Assembly: GCF_002939865.1 (NCBI RefSeq)
Contig: NZ_MDEE01000021.1
Location: 19,511-83,510, forward strand
DNA from: Xanthomonas dyei
GTDB lineage: Bacteria; Pseudomonadota; Gammaproteobacteria; Xanthomonadales; Xanthomonadaceae
Length of the DNA: 64,000 nt
Direction: 5' to 3'
The notes beneath the pieces are model-generated. The model did not search any database. It had not been told where the DNA came from and worked only from the letters and a program-made list of their open reading frames with translations. Each line of letters starts with the position of its first letter. Position 1 is the first letter of the stretch. Both the position numbers and the translations under genes were made by a program. This document shows positions 8,612 through 17,138 of this stretch, one piece after another.

Positions 8612-9447
8612 TATTCCCCCACCGTCGCCCAATAGCGCTCGCCATCGCGGTGCACACGCACCGGGCCGTCGAACGCTGCCGACAGGCTGGCATCGGTCAG
8701 CAGCGCATCGCGCGGACCATCGGCGATCACCGTGCCGGCGCGCAGCAGAATCACCCGCGCAATTTCCGGCACGATCTCTTCGATGTGATGGGTCACAAGC
8801 ACCAGCGTGATGCCTTGCCGTGCAAGGTCGCGCAAGGTGTCGAGCAGGTGCTGGCGCGCCACCAGGTCCAGGCCGGTGGACGGCTCGTCCAGCAACAGCG
8901 CCTGCGGGCGGTTGACCAGGGCGCGTGCGATCAGCACGCGGCGGGTCTCGCCGGCCGACAACTCGGCAAACGGTCGATCCAGCAACGGCAAGGCGCGCGC
9001 CAGCGCCAAGGCCTCACGTGCCCGCGCGCGCATGTCGTCGCTGACCTCGTGATGCGGCGGCACCACGTAGCTGGCGAAGAAGCCGGACAGCACCGCGCTT
9101 TCCACATCCAGCCCCGGCATGTCGGCCAGGTTGACGCTCAGATCGCCGCTGACGATCCCCAGCTGCGAGCGCAATCGCTCCACCTGCCAGCGCGCCTGTC
9201 CCAGCACCTTCACCGCGGGCTGGCCATCGCCACGCGCCAACGGATACAGCTCGCGCGTGATGAGCTTGATGAACGAGGATTTGCCGCAGCCGTTGGGGCC
9301 GAGGATGGCGGTGTGCTGGCCAAGCGCAATGCGCAAACGCAACGCGTGCAACACACGGACCTGGCCGCGCATCACACTTGCCTGGTCGAGTTCGATCAGC
9401 GCAGGCGCATCGGCAAAGGTATCGGCAACATCGGTGGAAACAGTCAT
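8611..9447 (-). CDS. ABC transporter ATP-binding protein (ModF/YbbA-like solitary ATPase)
   Basis: Nucleotide-binding subunit of 278 residues. It has Walker A 'GPNGCGKS' (50-57), signature 'LSAGE' (163-167), Walker B 'ALLLDEP' (183-189) and the H-loop 'VTHHIEEI' (218-225). No permease is adjacent, so the transported substrate is unknown. The 'HHIEEI' H-loop and the lone gene recall the YlmA/ModF-type molybdate-associated ATPases. It is divergent from the desaturase gene. The ATG at 9445-9447 was chosen because conserved ABC sequence begins ~15 residues later. Confidence 0.85.
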   Translation of the reverse strand: MTVSTDVADTFADAPALIELDQASVMRGQVRVLHALRLRIALGQHTAILGPNGCGKSSFIKLITRELYPLARGDGQPAVKVLGQARWQVERLRSQLGIVSGDLSVNLADMPGLDVESAVLSGFFASYVVPPHHEVSDDMRARAREALALARALPLLDRPFAELSAGETRRVLIARALVNRPQALLLDEPSTGLDLVARQHLLDTLRDLARQGITLVLVTHHIEEIVPEIARVILLRAGTVIADGPRDALLTDASLSAAFDGPVRVHRDGERYWATVGE

Positions 9448-9597
9448 ACGCAAGACATCAGGCAGCGGGAGAAGAGCAGGAGTGAACCGCTTTAGAAAAG
9501 CAGGCATCACCCTACGCATCCGAAGGGTGAAGTTTGCCGCGATCGCCCCCATCATGTCTGCATCGACCAACGAGAAACCGCTGCCGTGGAACTGCCG

Positions 9598-10803
9598 ATG
9601 CTGTCCGATCCGATCATCGACTTCCTGACCGCCGGCATGGCCGGGCTGGGTGTGTGGGGCATGCTGGCAGTACTGCTGGTGTTCACCCAGCTCACCATCT
9701 TTGCGGTGACCTTGTACCTGCATCGCAGCCAGGCGCACCGCGGCGTGGATTTCCATCCGGTGGTGGCGCACTTCTTCCGCTTCTGGACCTGGCTCACCAC
9801 CTCGATGATTACCCGCGAATGGGTAGCCATCCATCGCAAGCACCACGCCAAGGTCGAAACCGAGGACGACCCGCACAGCCCGCAGATCAAGGGCATCAAG
9901 CAGGTGTTCTGGCGCGGCGTGGAGCTGTACCGCGAGGCGCGCACGCAACGCGCCGACATCGAGCAGTACGGCAAGGGCGCGCCCAGCGACTGGATCGAGC
10001 GGCATCTGTACACCCCGCACGCCAATGCTGGCCCGATCGCGCTGCTGGTGCTCAACGGCGTGTTGTTTGGCTTGCCCGGCATTGCGCTATGGGCGATCCA
10101 GATGGCGTGGATTCCGTTCTGGGCGGCGGGTGTGGTCAATGGCCTGGGCCATTGGTGGGGGTATCGCAATTTCGAATCCGCCGACACCTCCACCAACCTC
10201 ACCCCGTGGGCGCTGTGGATCGGTGGCGAAGAACTGCACAACAACCATCACGCGTTTCCGAGTTCGGCACGGTTTTCGATGCGGCGTTGGGAACTGGATA
10301 TCGGCTGGATCGCGATTCGTGGGTTGCAGGCCATGGGGCTGGCCAAGGTGCTGCGTGTTGCCCCGTCGCTGGATATCCGCCCCAATATCGCCGTGCCCGA
10401 TGCCGATACGCTGAAAGCGCTGTTGTCGCATCGCTTCCAGGCCATGACCGATTACCAGCGCAACGTGCTCAAGCCGGCCTTGCGCGAGGAAGCCGCCGCC
10501 ACCGGCGCCAAGCTGCGCGAGTTGTTGCCGCGGCGTTTGCGCAAGGGCCTGGTCGATGACGGGCGCTGGCTCAAGCCGGATGCGCGCGCGCAGTTGCAGG
10601 CCTGGGTGGCGCAGCGTCCGCGCATGCGCACGTTGGTCGAGTACCGCGCGCGCCTGACCGCGGTGCTGGAAGCGCGTAGCCATGATGCGTCCGAGCGTCT
10701 CAAGCAGTTGCAGCAGTGGTGCCATGAGGCCGAAGCCAGTGGCAACGCCGCGCTGCAGGCATACGCGGCGCGGCTCAAGGGTTATGCGCTGAGTGGCGCG
10801 TAA
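9598..10803 (+). CDS. Acyl-CoA / fatty acid desaturase
   Basis: Integral-membrane di-iron desaturase that introduces a double bond into acyl chains, adjusting membrane fluidity. The product has 401 residues. The three His boxes are present: 'HRSQAHR' (42-48), 'HRKHH' (79-83) and 'HNNHH' (214-218). Hydrophobic segments lie at ~12-40 and ~145-185. Past residue ~290 there is a ~110-residue helical, charged extension ('LRELLPRRLRKGLVDDGRW..') not needed for the fold. The ATG at 9598 has GGA upstream; an in-frame GTG at 9586 is an alternative. The next gene overlaps its end by 11 bp, suggesting co-transcription. Confidence 0.9.
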   Translation: MLSDPIIDFLTAGMAGLGVWGMLAVLLVFTQLTIFAVTLYLHRSQAHRGVDFHPVVAHFFRFWTWLTTSMITREWVAIHRKHHAKVETEDDPHSPQIKGIKQVFWRGVELYREARTQRADIEQYGKGAPSDWIERHLYTPHANAGPIALLVLNGVLFGLPGIALWAIQMAWIPFWAAGVVNGLGHWWGYRNFESADTSTNLTPWALWIGGEELHNNHHAFPSSARFSMRRWELDIGWIAIRGLQAMGLAKVLRVAPSLDIRPNIAVPDADTLKALLSHRFQAMTDYQRNVLKPALREEAAATGAKLRELLPRRLRKGLVDDGRWLKPDARAQLQAWVAQRPRMRTLVEYRARLTAVLEARSHDASERLKQLQQWCHEAEASGNAALQAYAARLKGYALSGA

Positions 10804-11188
10804 GCGTAGCGGCACGCGTGCTGCGGTGGGCGCACGCGGCTGGAAACGTTCGGTGACGCGCGCGTTGCTGATGGTCTGCATCGTCTGTGCGTGCGCGTCT
10901 GCGGCGCACGCACAGGTGCAGGACAGCCAGGACTATCTCAAACGCATGGACACCGATGGCGATGGCCGTGTCAGCCGCGATGAATATCTTGCCTGGATGA
11001 GCTACGCCTTCGATCAGCGCGATGTCGATCACGACGGTGTGCTGCAAGGCGACGAACTGCCGGGCCGGCGCGGCAAGCCGATCACCCGCGCTGCGCATCG
11101 CGCCAGCTTGATCGAGCGCTTCGCACGCCAGGACGCTAACGGCGATGGCACTCTGAGCGCGCGCGAACTGCTGGCGCCGCCGCGCTGA
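10793..11188 (+). CDS. Secreted EF-hand calcium-binding protein
   Basis: A small exported protein (131 residues from the GTG at 10793). It has a hydrophobic signal ('ALLMVCIVCACASAAHA', ending ~residue 40) and three EF-hand loops: 'DTDGDGRVSRDE' (53-64), 'DVDHDGVLQGDE' (77-88) and 'DANGDGTLSARE' (114-125). All have Asp/Asn at positions 1, 3 and 5 and Glu at 12, so they should bind Ca2+. The start overlaps the desaturase stop. An ATG 78 bp inside would leave too short a signal peptide, so the GTG is preferred. Role beyond calcium binding unknown. Confidence 0.82.
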   Translation: MARKRSGTRAAVGARGWKRSVTRALLMVCIVCACASAAHAQVQDSQDYLKRMDTDGDGRVSRDEYLAWMSYAFDQRDVDHDGVLQGDELPGRRGKPITRAAHRASLIERFARQDANGDGTLSARELLAPPR

Positions 11189-11236
11189 TGCGCACCTTCG
11201 CGCGTGTCTGACGTCGCGTTCGGCAAGCTCGCGCGC

Positions 11237-11974
11237 ATGTTCACTCTCGACCAGGTCAGCCGCCGCTACGGCCAGGCCATTGCACTCGACACGGTCACGC
11301 TGGGCTTTGCCAGCGGCGTTACGACGGCGTTGATCGGCCCCAGCGGCGCCGGCAAGTCCACCGTGTTGCGCATGCTGGTGGGGCTGGAATGGCCTGACAG
11401 CGGCACGGTCGCCTTCGACGGCATGCCGCTGCAACGCGCCAGCCTGCAGGCGCAACGCCAACGCATTGGCTACGTCATCCAGGAAGGTGGGCTGTTTCCC
11501 CACCTGGACGCGCGCAGCAATGTGGTGCTGCTGGCGCAGACCCTGGGCTGGACGCGACAACGCATCGATGCGCGCTTGGATAGCCTGTGCACGTTGTGCC
11601 AATTGCCGCCGCAGTTGCTGGCGCGCTATCCGGCCGAACTCTCCGGTGGGCAGCGCCAACGCGTGGGCTTGATCCGCGCCTTGATGCTGGACCCGCCCGC
11701 GCTGCTGCTGGACGAACCGCTGGGCGCGCTCGACCCGATCGTGCGTTACGACCTGCAGGCGCAGATGCGCGCGCTGTTTGCGCAGCTCGGCAAGACCGTG
11801 GTGCTGGTCACCCACGATGTCGCCGAAGCGGCGTATCTGGCCGACACCCTGGTGCTGATGCGCGCTGGCCGCGTGGTGCAGCAGGGCAGTGCACGCGAGC
11901 TGCTTGAGCAGCCGGCCGACGCGTTCGTGCAGCGATTTCTCACCGCACAACGCAGCATCGGCGACACCGCATGA
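11237..11974 (+). CDS. Osmoprotectant ABC transporter ATP-binding protein (OpuCA/YehX-like)
   Basis: ATPase of a betaine/choline-type importer, 245 residues. It has Walker A 'GPSGAGKST' (34-42), signature 'LSGGQ' (135-139), Walker B 'ALLLDEP' (155-161) and the H-loop 'VTHDVAEA'. No CBS domains follow, unlike OpuCA of Gram-positives. Its stop overlaps the start of the fused permease/binding-protein gene in an ATGA arrangement (11971-11974), so the two form an operon and a complete importer. I took the ATG at 11237, where the ABC fold begins, rather than the upstream alternative. Confidence 0.88.
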   Translation: MFTLDQVSRRYGQAIALDTVTLGFASGVTTALIGPSGAGKSTVLRMLVGLEWPDSGTVAFDGMPLQRASLQAQRQRIGYVIQEGGLFPHLDARSNVVLLAQTLGWTRQRIDARLDSLCTLCQLPPQLLARYPAELSGGQRQRVGLIRALMLDPPALLLDEPLGALDPIVRYDLQAQMRALFAQLGKTVVLVTHDVAEAAYLADTLVLMRAGRVVQQGSARELLEQPADAFVQRFLTAQRSIGDTA

Positions 11975-13443
11975 TGGCGCGCATGTTTGCGGCAATGCTG
12001 CTGCTGATCTGCAACCTTGGCGCGCAGGCCGCGCCGGTGACGGTCGGCTCGAAGAACTTCACCGAGGCAGTGATCCTGGGCGAAATCGCCACTGCGGCCG
12101 GTCGGCGCGATGGTGTGGACGTACAACACCGCGCCCAGCTCGGCGGCACGCGCATCCTGTGGCGCGCGCTGGAAACCGGCCAGATCGATGCCTATGCCGA
12201 ATACACCGGCACCCTGGCACAGGAACTGCTGCAGTTGCCCAAGGCCAGCCATGCCGAGCTACGCGCCGCGCTGGACGCACGCGGTCTGGCGATGACCGAG
12301 TCGCTGGGGTTTCAGGACACCTATGCGTTTGGCATGCGTCGTGCGCGTGCGCAGGCGCTGGGCATCGCATCGCTCTCGGATCTGGCCCGCCACCCGGCAC
12401 TGAAGATCGGTTTGAGCAATGAATTCATGCAGCGCGCCGACGGCTGGCCCGGCGTGCGTGCGGCCTACGGCTTGCCGCAAACCGCCACCGGGCTGGATCA
12501 CGATCTGGCCTATCGCGCGCTGCAAAGCGGGGCGATCGAGGTCACCGATCTATACAGCACCGATGCGGAGATTCCGTATTACCAGCTGCAGGTGCTGCGC
12601 GACGACCGCCAGTACTTCCCGGAGTACCAGGCGGTATTTCTGTATCGCAAGGATCTGGCGCAGCGCGCACCGGCAATGCTCAAGGCTTTGCAAGGTCTGC
12701 AGGGACGGATCGACGAAGCCACCATGCAGCGGCTCAATGCGCAGGTGAAATTGGAGCGGCAGTCCGAGGCGGCGGTGGCCGCGCAATGGCTGGGCGTTGC
12801 GGCCACGGCGCAGGCGGACTCGCGCATCGGCCGGTTGCTGCGTCACACCCGCGAGCATCTGGCGCTGGTCGGCATCTCGCTGGGCTTCGCGTTGCTGATC
12901 GCGCTGCCCTTGGGGGTGCTCGCAGCGCGGCGGCCGCGGCTGGGCCAGGTGGTGTTGTCGTTGACCGGTGTGTTGCAGACGCTGCCCTCGTTGGCTGTGT
13001 TCGTCTTCATGATTCCGCTGTTCGGCATCGGCGCAAAGCCGGCAATTGCCGCGTTGTTCCTGTATAGCCTGCTGCCGATCGTGCGCAATACCCATGCCGG
13101 GCTCACGTCGATTCCGCGCGAGTTACGCCAGACCGCCGAAGCGATCGGGTTGCCGGCCTGGACGCGATTGTGGCGCGTGGAATTGCCGCTGGCCCGCCGC
13201 ACCATCGTGGCCGGTATCCAGACCGCTGCGGTCATCAACGTGGGCACCGCCACCTTGGGTGCGCTGATCGGCGCCGGTGGGTATGGCCAGCCAATTCTCA
13301 CCGGCATCCGTCTGGACGATATCGGCTTGATTCTGGAAGGCGCGATCCCTGCCGCCGTCCTCGCCCTGCTGGTACAGGCGGCATTCGAAGGGCTGGAGCG
13401 TTGGGCAACCCCACGCGGCCTGCGGCTCAGTCGGCGCGATTGA
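11971..13443 (+). CDS. Fused substrate-binding protein / permease of osmoprotectant ABC importer
   Basis: A 490-residue fusion. It starts with a signal peptide (~1-20). The OpuAC/OsmF-type binding domain (~22-280) has 'VTVGSKNFTEAVILGEI' and 'YAEYTGTLAQELL'. A five-helix permease (~300-470) carries the EAA loop 'RQTAEAIGLPAWTRLWRVELP'. Known substrates of the family are glycine betaine, choline and carnitine; which one applies here is not visible. The binding domain precedes the permease, the reverse of the classical OpuABC/ChoS order, so it is tethered at the periplasmic side by the first permease helix. A REP hairpin follows the stop. Confidence 0.88.
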   Translation: MMARMFAAMLLLICNLGAQAAPVTVGSKNFTEAVILGEIATAAGRRDGVDVQHRAQLGGTRILWRALETGQIDAYAEYTGTLAQELLQLPKASHAELRAALDARGLAMTESLGFQDTYAFGMRRARAQALGIASLSDLARHPALKIGLSNEFMQRADGWPGVRAAYGLPQTATGLDHDLAYRALQSGAIEVTDLYSTDAEIPYYQLQVLRDDRQYFPEYQAVFLYRKDLAQRAPAMLKALQGLQGRIDEATMQRLNAQVKLERQSEAAVAAQWLGVAATAQADSRIGRLLRHTREHLALVGISLGFALLIALPLGVLAARRPRLGQVVLSLTGVLQTLPSLAVFVFMIPLFGIGAKPAIAALFLYSLLPIVRNTHAGLTSIPRELRQTAEAIGLPAWTRLWRVELPLARRTIVAGIQTAAVINVGTATLGALIGAGGYGQPILTGIRLDDIGLILEGAIPAAVLALLVQAAFEGLERWATPRGLRLSRRD

Positions 13444-13471
13444 GCAGCGGACAAATAATCCTCCATGAACT

Positions 13472-13542
13472 CGTAGGTGCGGACCCGGCCGCGACACCGC
13501 CTTACTCGGATCACGCCCCGTCGCGGCCAGGTCCGCTCCTAC
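13472..13542. repeat. REP-like inverted pair (hairpin)
   Basis: Arms CGTAGGTGCGGACCCGGCCG.. (13472-13495) and ..GGCCAGGTCCGCTCCTAC (13520-13542) pair over ~22 bp around a 24-bp loop. It lies between two convergent genes, where it could stop transcription or protect mRNA 3' ends. Confidence 0.75.
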
Positions 13543-13560
13543 ATGCGCTGGGGTACCGCG

Positions 13561-14742
13561 TCATTCGCCCGGCAGCGCAGCAATCAAGCGTAGGAGGGCA
13601 TCGTCGGCGACACTCAGGTGCGGTGCGATACGTAAACGTCCATGCCGCCGCGTGCAGATCGCCCCCTGCTCGCCGAGCGTCTTTGCCACCGCATCCAATT
13701 GGGTGGCCGGCGGCTGCAGCGCGGTCAGATGCGGCGCATGGCCGGGGGTGCACCAGCTGCCGAGCCCGCGCGCGGATAACGCCGTATCCCACTGCGCGGT
13801 CAGTGCGCCGAGCGCCGCAGCGATACGCGCGGGTTGCCAGGCCGTCACCTGCTGCAGGGCGGCCGTTGCCATCGCAATCCGCAACGGGTCGGCAACGCCG
13901 CCGGCATCGAACCGCCGTGCACCTGCGCGATACTGCGGCGCCTGCGCCACCGGAAACTCCCAGCTGCTGCCGGCATCCCGGCCGATCCAGTGTTCTTCGA
14001 TCGGCACGCCCCGCGTGCGCCACTGCGGCGCCACCCATAGCCAGGCCAGGCCCATCGGCCCCAGCAACCATTTATGGCCGACACTGACCACGAACTCCGG
14101 CTTCCAGCGCGGCAGGTCGGTCGGCATGACGCCCAGGCTCTGGCTCAGATCCAGCACCAGCGCCGCACCGCGCGCATGCACCGCCGCGCTGATCCGGTCC
14201 AGGTCCAGCTGCCGCCCGTCCAGCCAGTACGCATGCGGCAGGCTGACGATGCGCAGCGCAGGCGTGTGTTCAACCGCCTCCAGCACCGCATCGGTCAGCA
14301 CCGTGCCGGCAGTGGTCGGCACCGCCACAAGGTGTGCACCGACCTCGGTGCAGCGCCGTTGCCAGATCAGCAGGTTGGACGGGAATTGCCCGTCCAGCAG
14401 CAGCACCGCATCGCCGCCATGCAGTGGCAGATTGCGTGCAGCCGTGGCCAGCCCATGCGCGGCCGACGGCAGCAACGCCACCGCATCGACATCGTTGTCG
14501 AACAGACCCGCGGCCAAGCGGCGCAGCTGCTCAATGTCGTGCAGCCATGCATCGAACGGCAACTGCCACGGCGTGGCCATCGCATCGACCGCCTGATGCG
14601 CCACGGCCTGCACCGCAGTCAGCAACGGCCCGCGCGAAGCAGCGTCCAGATAGATGACCTCATCGGGTAGCGCAAATGCGCGGTGCCGGTGTTCCCAGGC
14701 GACAGGGGTGGGGAGCGAACTGGGCAGCGAAGACGATGGCAT
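13561..14742 (-). CDS. Class V aminotransferase-fold PLP enzyme (possible EgtE-type C-S lyase)
   Basis: PLP-dependent enzyme of 393 residues in the cysteine desulfurase/kynureninase fold. The Schiff-base lysine is Lys224 in 'VSVGHKWLLGPM'; Asp198 in 'LVLDLSQS' contacts the PLP nitrogen. It is divergent from egtB with 65 bp between the starts. In actinobacteria the last ergothioneine step, C-S bond cleavage of hercynylcysteine sulfoxide, is done by the class V enzyme EgtE, so this is an attractive candidate for that role. The assignment rests on location and fold; a generic isopenicillin-N-epimerase-like or desulfurase-like function is the alternative. Confidence 0.82.
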   Translation of the reverse strand: MPSSSLPSSLPTPVAWEHRHRAFALPDEVIYLDAASRGPLLTAVQAVAHQAVDAMATPWQLPFDAWLHDIEQLRRLAAGLFDNDVDAVALLPSAAHGLATAARNLPLHGGDAVLLLDGQFPSNLLIWQRRCTEVGAHLVAVPTTAGTVLTDAVLEAVEHTPALRIVSLPHAYWLDGRQLDLDRISAAVHARGAALVLDLSQSLGVMPTDLPRWKPEFVVSVGHKWLLGPMGLAWLWVAPQWRTRGVPIEEHWIGRDAGSSWEFPVAQAPQYRAGARRFDAGGVADPLRIAMATAALQQVTAWQPARIAAALGALTAQWDTALSARGLGSWCTPGHAPHLTALQPPATQLDAVAKTLGEQGAICTRRHGRLRIAPHLSVADDALLRLIAALPGE

Positions 14743-14807
14743 GCCAACAGCTTACCGCTGGCTGCCATGCCGCCGACACGGCGCGTTCACGGACGCTCCC
14801 CAAGCAT

Positions 14808-16097
14808 ATGGGGATGTCTGCACTCTCCCCCCTGGCGGTCGACCGCCAGCAACAGCAGCTGACGCTGCTGCAACGCTACGCGCAGACCCGCGCGTTGAGC
14901 GACCGCCTTGCCGCACCCCTGAGCGCGGAAGACGCGATGGTGCAGAGCATGCCCGATGCCAGCCCCAGCAAATGGCATCTGGCGCACACCACCTGGTTTT
15001 TCGAACGCTTCGTGTTGCAGGCCGACCCTGCGTACCGCGTCTTCGACCCGGCGTGGGACTTCTTGTTCAATAGTTACTATCAAAGTGTGGGCCCGATGCA
15101 TGCGCGCACACGTCGCGGGGTGTTGTCCCGGCCATCGCTGCAGCAGGTGCGCGACTATCGCGCGGCCGTCGACACCCATATGCAGCAGCGCCTGCACGAT
15201 GGCGCGCTCGACGCGCAGGCCTGCACCATCGTGCAACTGGGCATCCAGCACGAGCAGCAGCACCAGGAGTTGTTGCTGACCGACATCAAGCACGCGCTGT
15301 GGAGTAATCCGCTGCAGCCGGCCTACCGTGATGCGCCCGCCCCCGAAGCTGCATTGCCGAGTGCACTGCGGTGGCATGCGCGCGATGAACAGATTGCGCA
15401 GATCGGTGCAGCCGCATGGCCGCAGTGCGACACGTTTGCCTACGACAACGAGTCGCCGCGTCACCGCGTGCTGATCGGGGCGCATGCCTTGGCCAACCGT
15501 GTCGTCACCAATGCCGAGTTCCAGGAGTTCATCGACGCCGGCGGTTACCGCAGCGCCGGTGCCTGGCTGAGCGATGGCTGGACGATGGTGCAGGCGCAGG
15601 GTTGGCAGCATCCGCTGTACTGGGATGCAGATGGACGCGAATTCACCCTGGATGGCTGGCGCTCGCGCGATGCGCACGCGCCGGTCTGTCACCTGAGCCT
15701 GTTCGAAGCCGATGCGTTCGCCCGCTGGGCTGGTGCGCGTCTGCCCACCGAAGCCGAGTGGGAACAGGCGGCCGCCGGGGTGCCGGTGCAGGGCAATTTT
15801 GTCGATACCGACGCACTGCATCCGCGCGCCGCGCAGGCCGTGGATACCGGCATGCAGCAGCTATTTGGCGATGTCTGGGAATGGACCGGCAGCGCCTATC
15901 TGCCGTATCCCGGTTTTGCGCCGTGGCCCGGTTCGTTGGGCGAATACAACGGCAAATTCATGAATGCGCAATGGGTGCTGCGCGGTGGCAGCTGCGCCAC
16001 GCCGGCTAGTCACATCCGCGCCAGTTACCGCAACTTTTTCCCCTCCGATGCGCGTTGGCAGTTTGCCGGCGTGCGCCTTGCCAAGGATCTGCCTTGA
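14808..16097 (+). CDS. egtB: Ergothioneine biosynthesis protein EgtB (iron-dependent sulfoxide synthase)
   Basis: Oxidatively couples hercynine (trimethylhistidine) to a thiol donor, gamma-glutamylcysteine or cysteine, with O2. The 429-residue protein has an N-terminal DinB-like domain with the iron ligands His57 or His60 ('WHLAHTTWFFE') and the HX3HXE motif His148/His152 ('HEQQHQE'). The C-terminal FGE-sulfatase domain (~210-429) has 'GDVWEWTGSAY' and 'VLRGGSCATP..RASYRNFFP'. I chose the ATG at 14808; an ATG two codons later is equally possible. egtD follows directly, with its TTG/ATG start at or just past the egtB stop, so the two are translationally linked. Confidence 0.93.
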   Translation: MGMSALSPLAVDRQQQQLTLLQRYAQTRALSDRLAAPLSAEDAMVQSMPDASPSKWHLAHTTWFFERFVLQADPAYRVFDPAWDFLFNSYYQSVGPMHARTRRGVLSRPSLQQVRDYRAAVDTHMQQRLHDGALDAQACTIVQLGIQHEQQHQELLLTDIKHALWSNPLQPAYRDAPAPEAALPSALRWHARDEQIAQIGAAAWPQCDTFAYDNESPRHRVLIGAHALANRVVTNAEFQEFIDAGGYRSAGAWLSDGWTMVQAQGWQHPLYWDADGREFTLDGWRSRDAHAPVCHLSLFEADAFARWAGARLPTEAEWEQAAAGVPVQGNFVDTDALHPRAAQAVDTGMQQLFGDVWEWTGSAYLPYPGFAPWPGSLGEYNGKFMNAQWVLRGGSCATPASHIRASYRNFFPSDARWQFAGVRLAKDLP

Positions 16098-16114
16098 ACG
16101 CCGCCGCCCATGCC

Positions 16115-17080
16115 ATGCAACGCGCCCATGCCGCGCTGACCGATCTGCGTCCGCAGCCGGACGACATCACCGCCGATGCACTGGCCGGCCTGTCGCAAAC
16201 ACCCAAGACCCTGCCGTCCAAATACTTCTACGATGCCCGTGGCTCGCAGCTGTTCGAAGCCATCACCCGGCAGCCGGAGTACTACCTCACCGGCACAGAA
16301 TTGACGTTGCTGGAAGCCAGCATGTCCTCGATCGCGCAGGCGATTGGCCCCGACGTGCATGTGGTCGAGTACGGCAGCGGCAGTGGCCGCAAGACCGAGC
16401 TGCTGCTGCAAGGCCTACGCGATGTGGTGGCGTACACGCCGCTGGAAATTTCGCGCACCGCATTGCTGGAAAGCACAGCGCGGTTGACCCAGCAATTTCC
16501 GCAGATCCAGATGCTACCGGTCTGTACCGACTTCACCAAGCCGTTGCGCCTGCCCGATGGGCAGCGTCCTTCGCGTCGCCACGTGGTGTTTTTCCCCGGT
16601 TCCACGCTAGGCAACTTCACCGACACCGCCGCCATCGCCTTGATGGATGCGATGCGCCAGACCATGGGCAGCGATGGCTGCGCGTTGATCGGTATCGATC
16701 TGGACAAGGACGCCGGCCTGATCGAAGCCGCCTACAACGATGTGGCCGGCGTCACTGCCGAGTTCACCTTGAACCTGTTGGCGCGGCTCAATCGCGAGAT
16801 CGGCAGCGATTTCGATCTGGACGGCTTCCGTCACCACGCGGTGTATGCGCGCGAACGCGGCCGCATCGAAACCTTTTTGATCAGTCAGCGCGACCAACGC
16901 GTGCACGTGGGCGGAAAGGAATTCGCCTTTGCCGAAGACGAAGCCATGCAGGTCGAATATAGCTACAAATACACCGATGCGCGTTTTGCCGAACTGGCCG
17001 CCGCCGCCGGGCTCAAGGTCACGCACGGCTGGAACGATGCGAAGGATTGGTTCGGGCTGCGCTTGCTGCGCCCGGTGTAA
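16115..17080 (+). CDS. egtD: L-histidine N-alpha-methyltransferase EgtD
   Basis: SAM-dependent trimethylation of histidine to hercynine, the first committed step of ergothioneine synthesis; cytoplasmic. The product has 321 residues, the usual size. Visible signatures are 'LPSKYFYDARGSQLFEAITRQPEYYLTGTE', the SAM loop 'VVEYGSGSGRKTELLL', 'FFPGSTLGNF' and 'IGIDLDKD'. The family's C-terminal substrate pocket includes 'NLLARLNREIGSDFDLDGF'. The ATG at 16115 was chosen; a TTG at 16094 overlapping the egtB stop (TTGA) would add seven residues. Second gene of the egtBD operon. Confidence 0.93.
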   Translation: MQRAHAALTDLRPQPDDITADALAGLSQTPKTLPSKYFYDARGSQLFEAITRQPEYYLTGTELTLLEASMSSIAQAIGPDVHVVEYGSGSGRKTELLLQGLRDVVAYTPLEISRTALLESTARLTQQFPQIQMLPVCTDFTKPLRLPDGQRPSRRHVVFFPGSTLGNFTDTAAIALMDAMRQTMGSDGCALIGIDLDKDAGLIEAAYNDVAGVTAEFTLNLLARLNREIGSDFDLDGFRHHAVYARERGRIETFLISQRDQRVHVGGKEFAFAEDEAMQVEYSYKYTDARFAELAAAAGLKVTHGWNDAKDWFGLRLLRPV

Positions 17081-17138
17081 GCGAACCGGATGGACACCAT
17101 GGCCGAGTGCGGCCTGGCGATACGGTTCCAACCAACGA

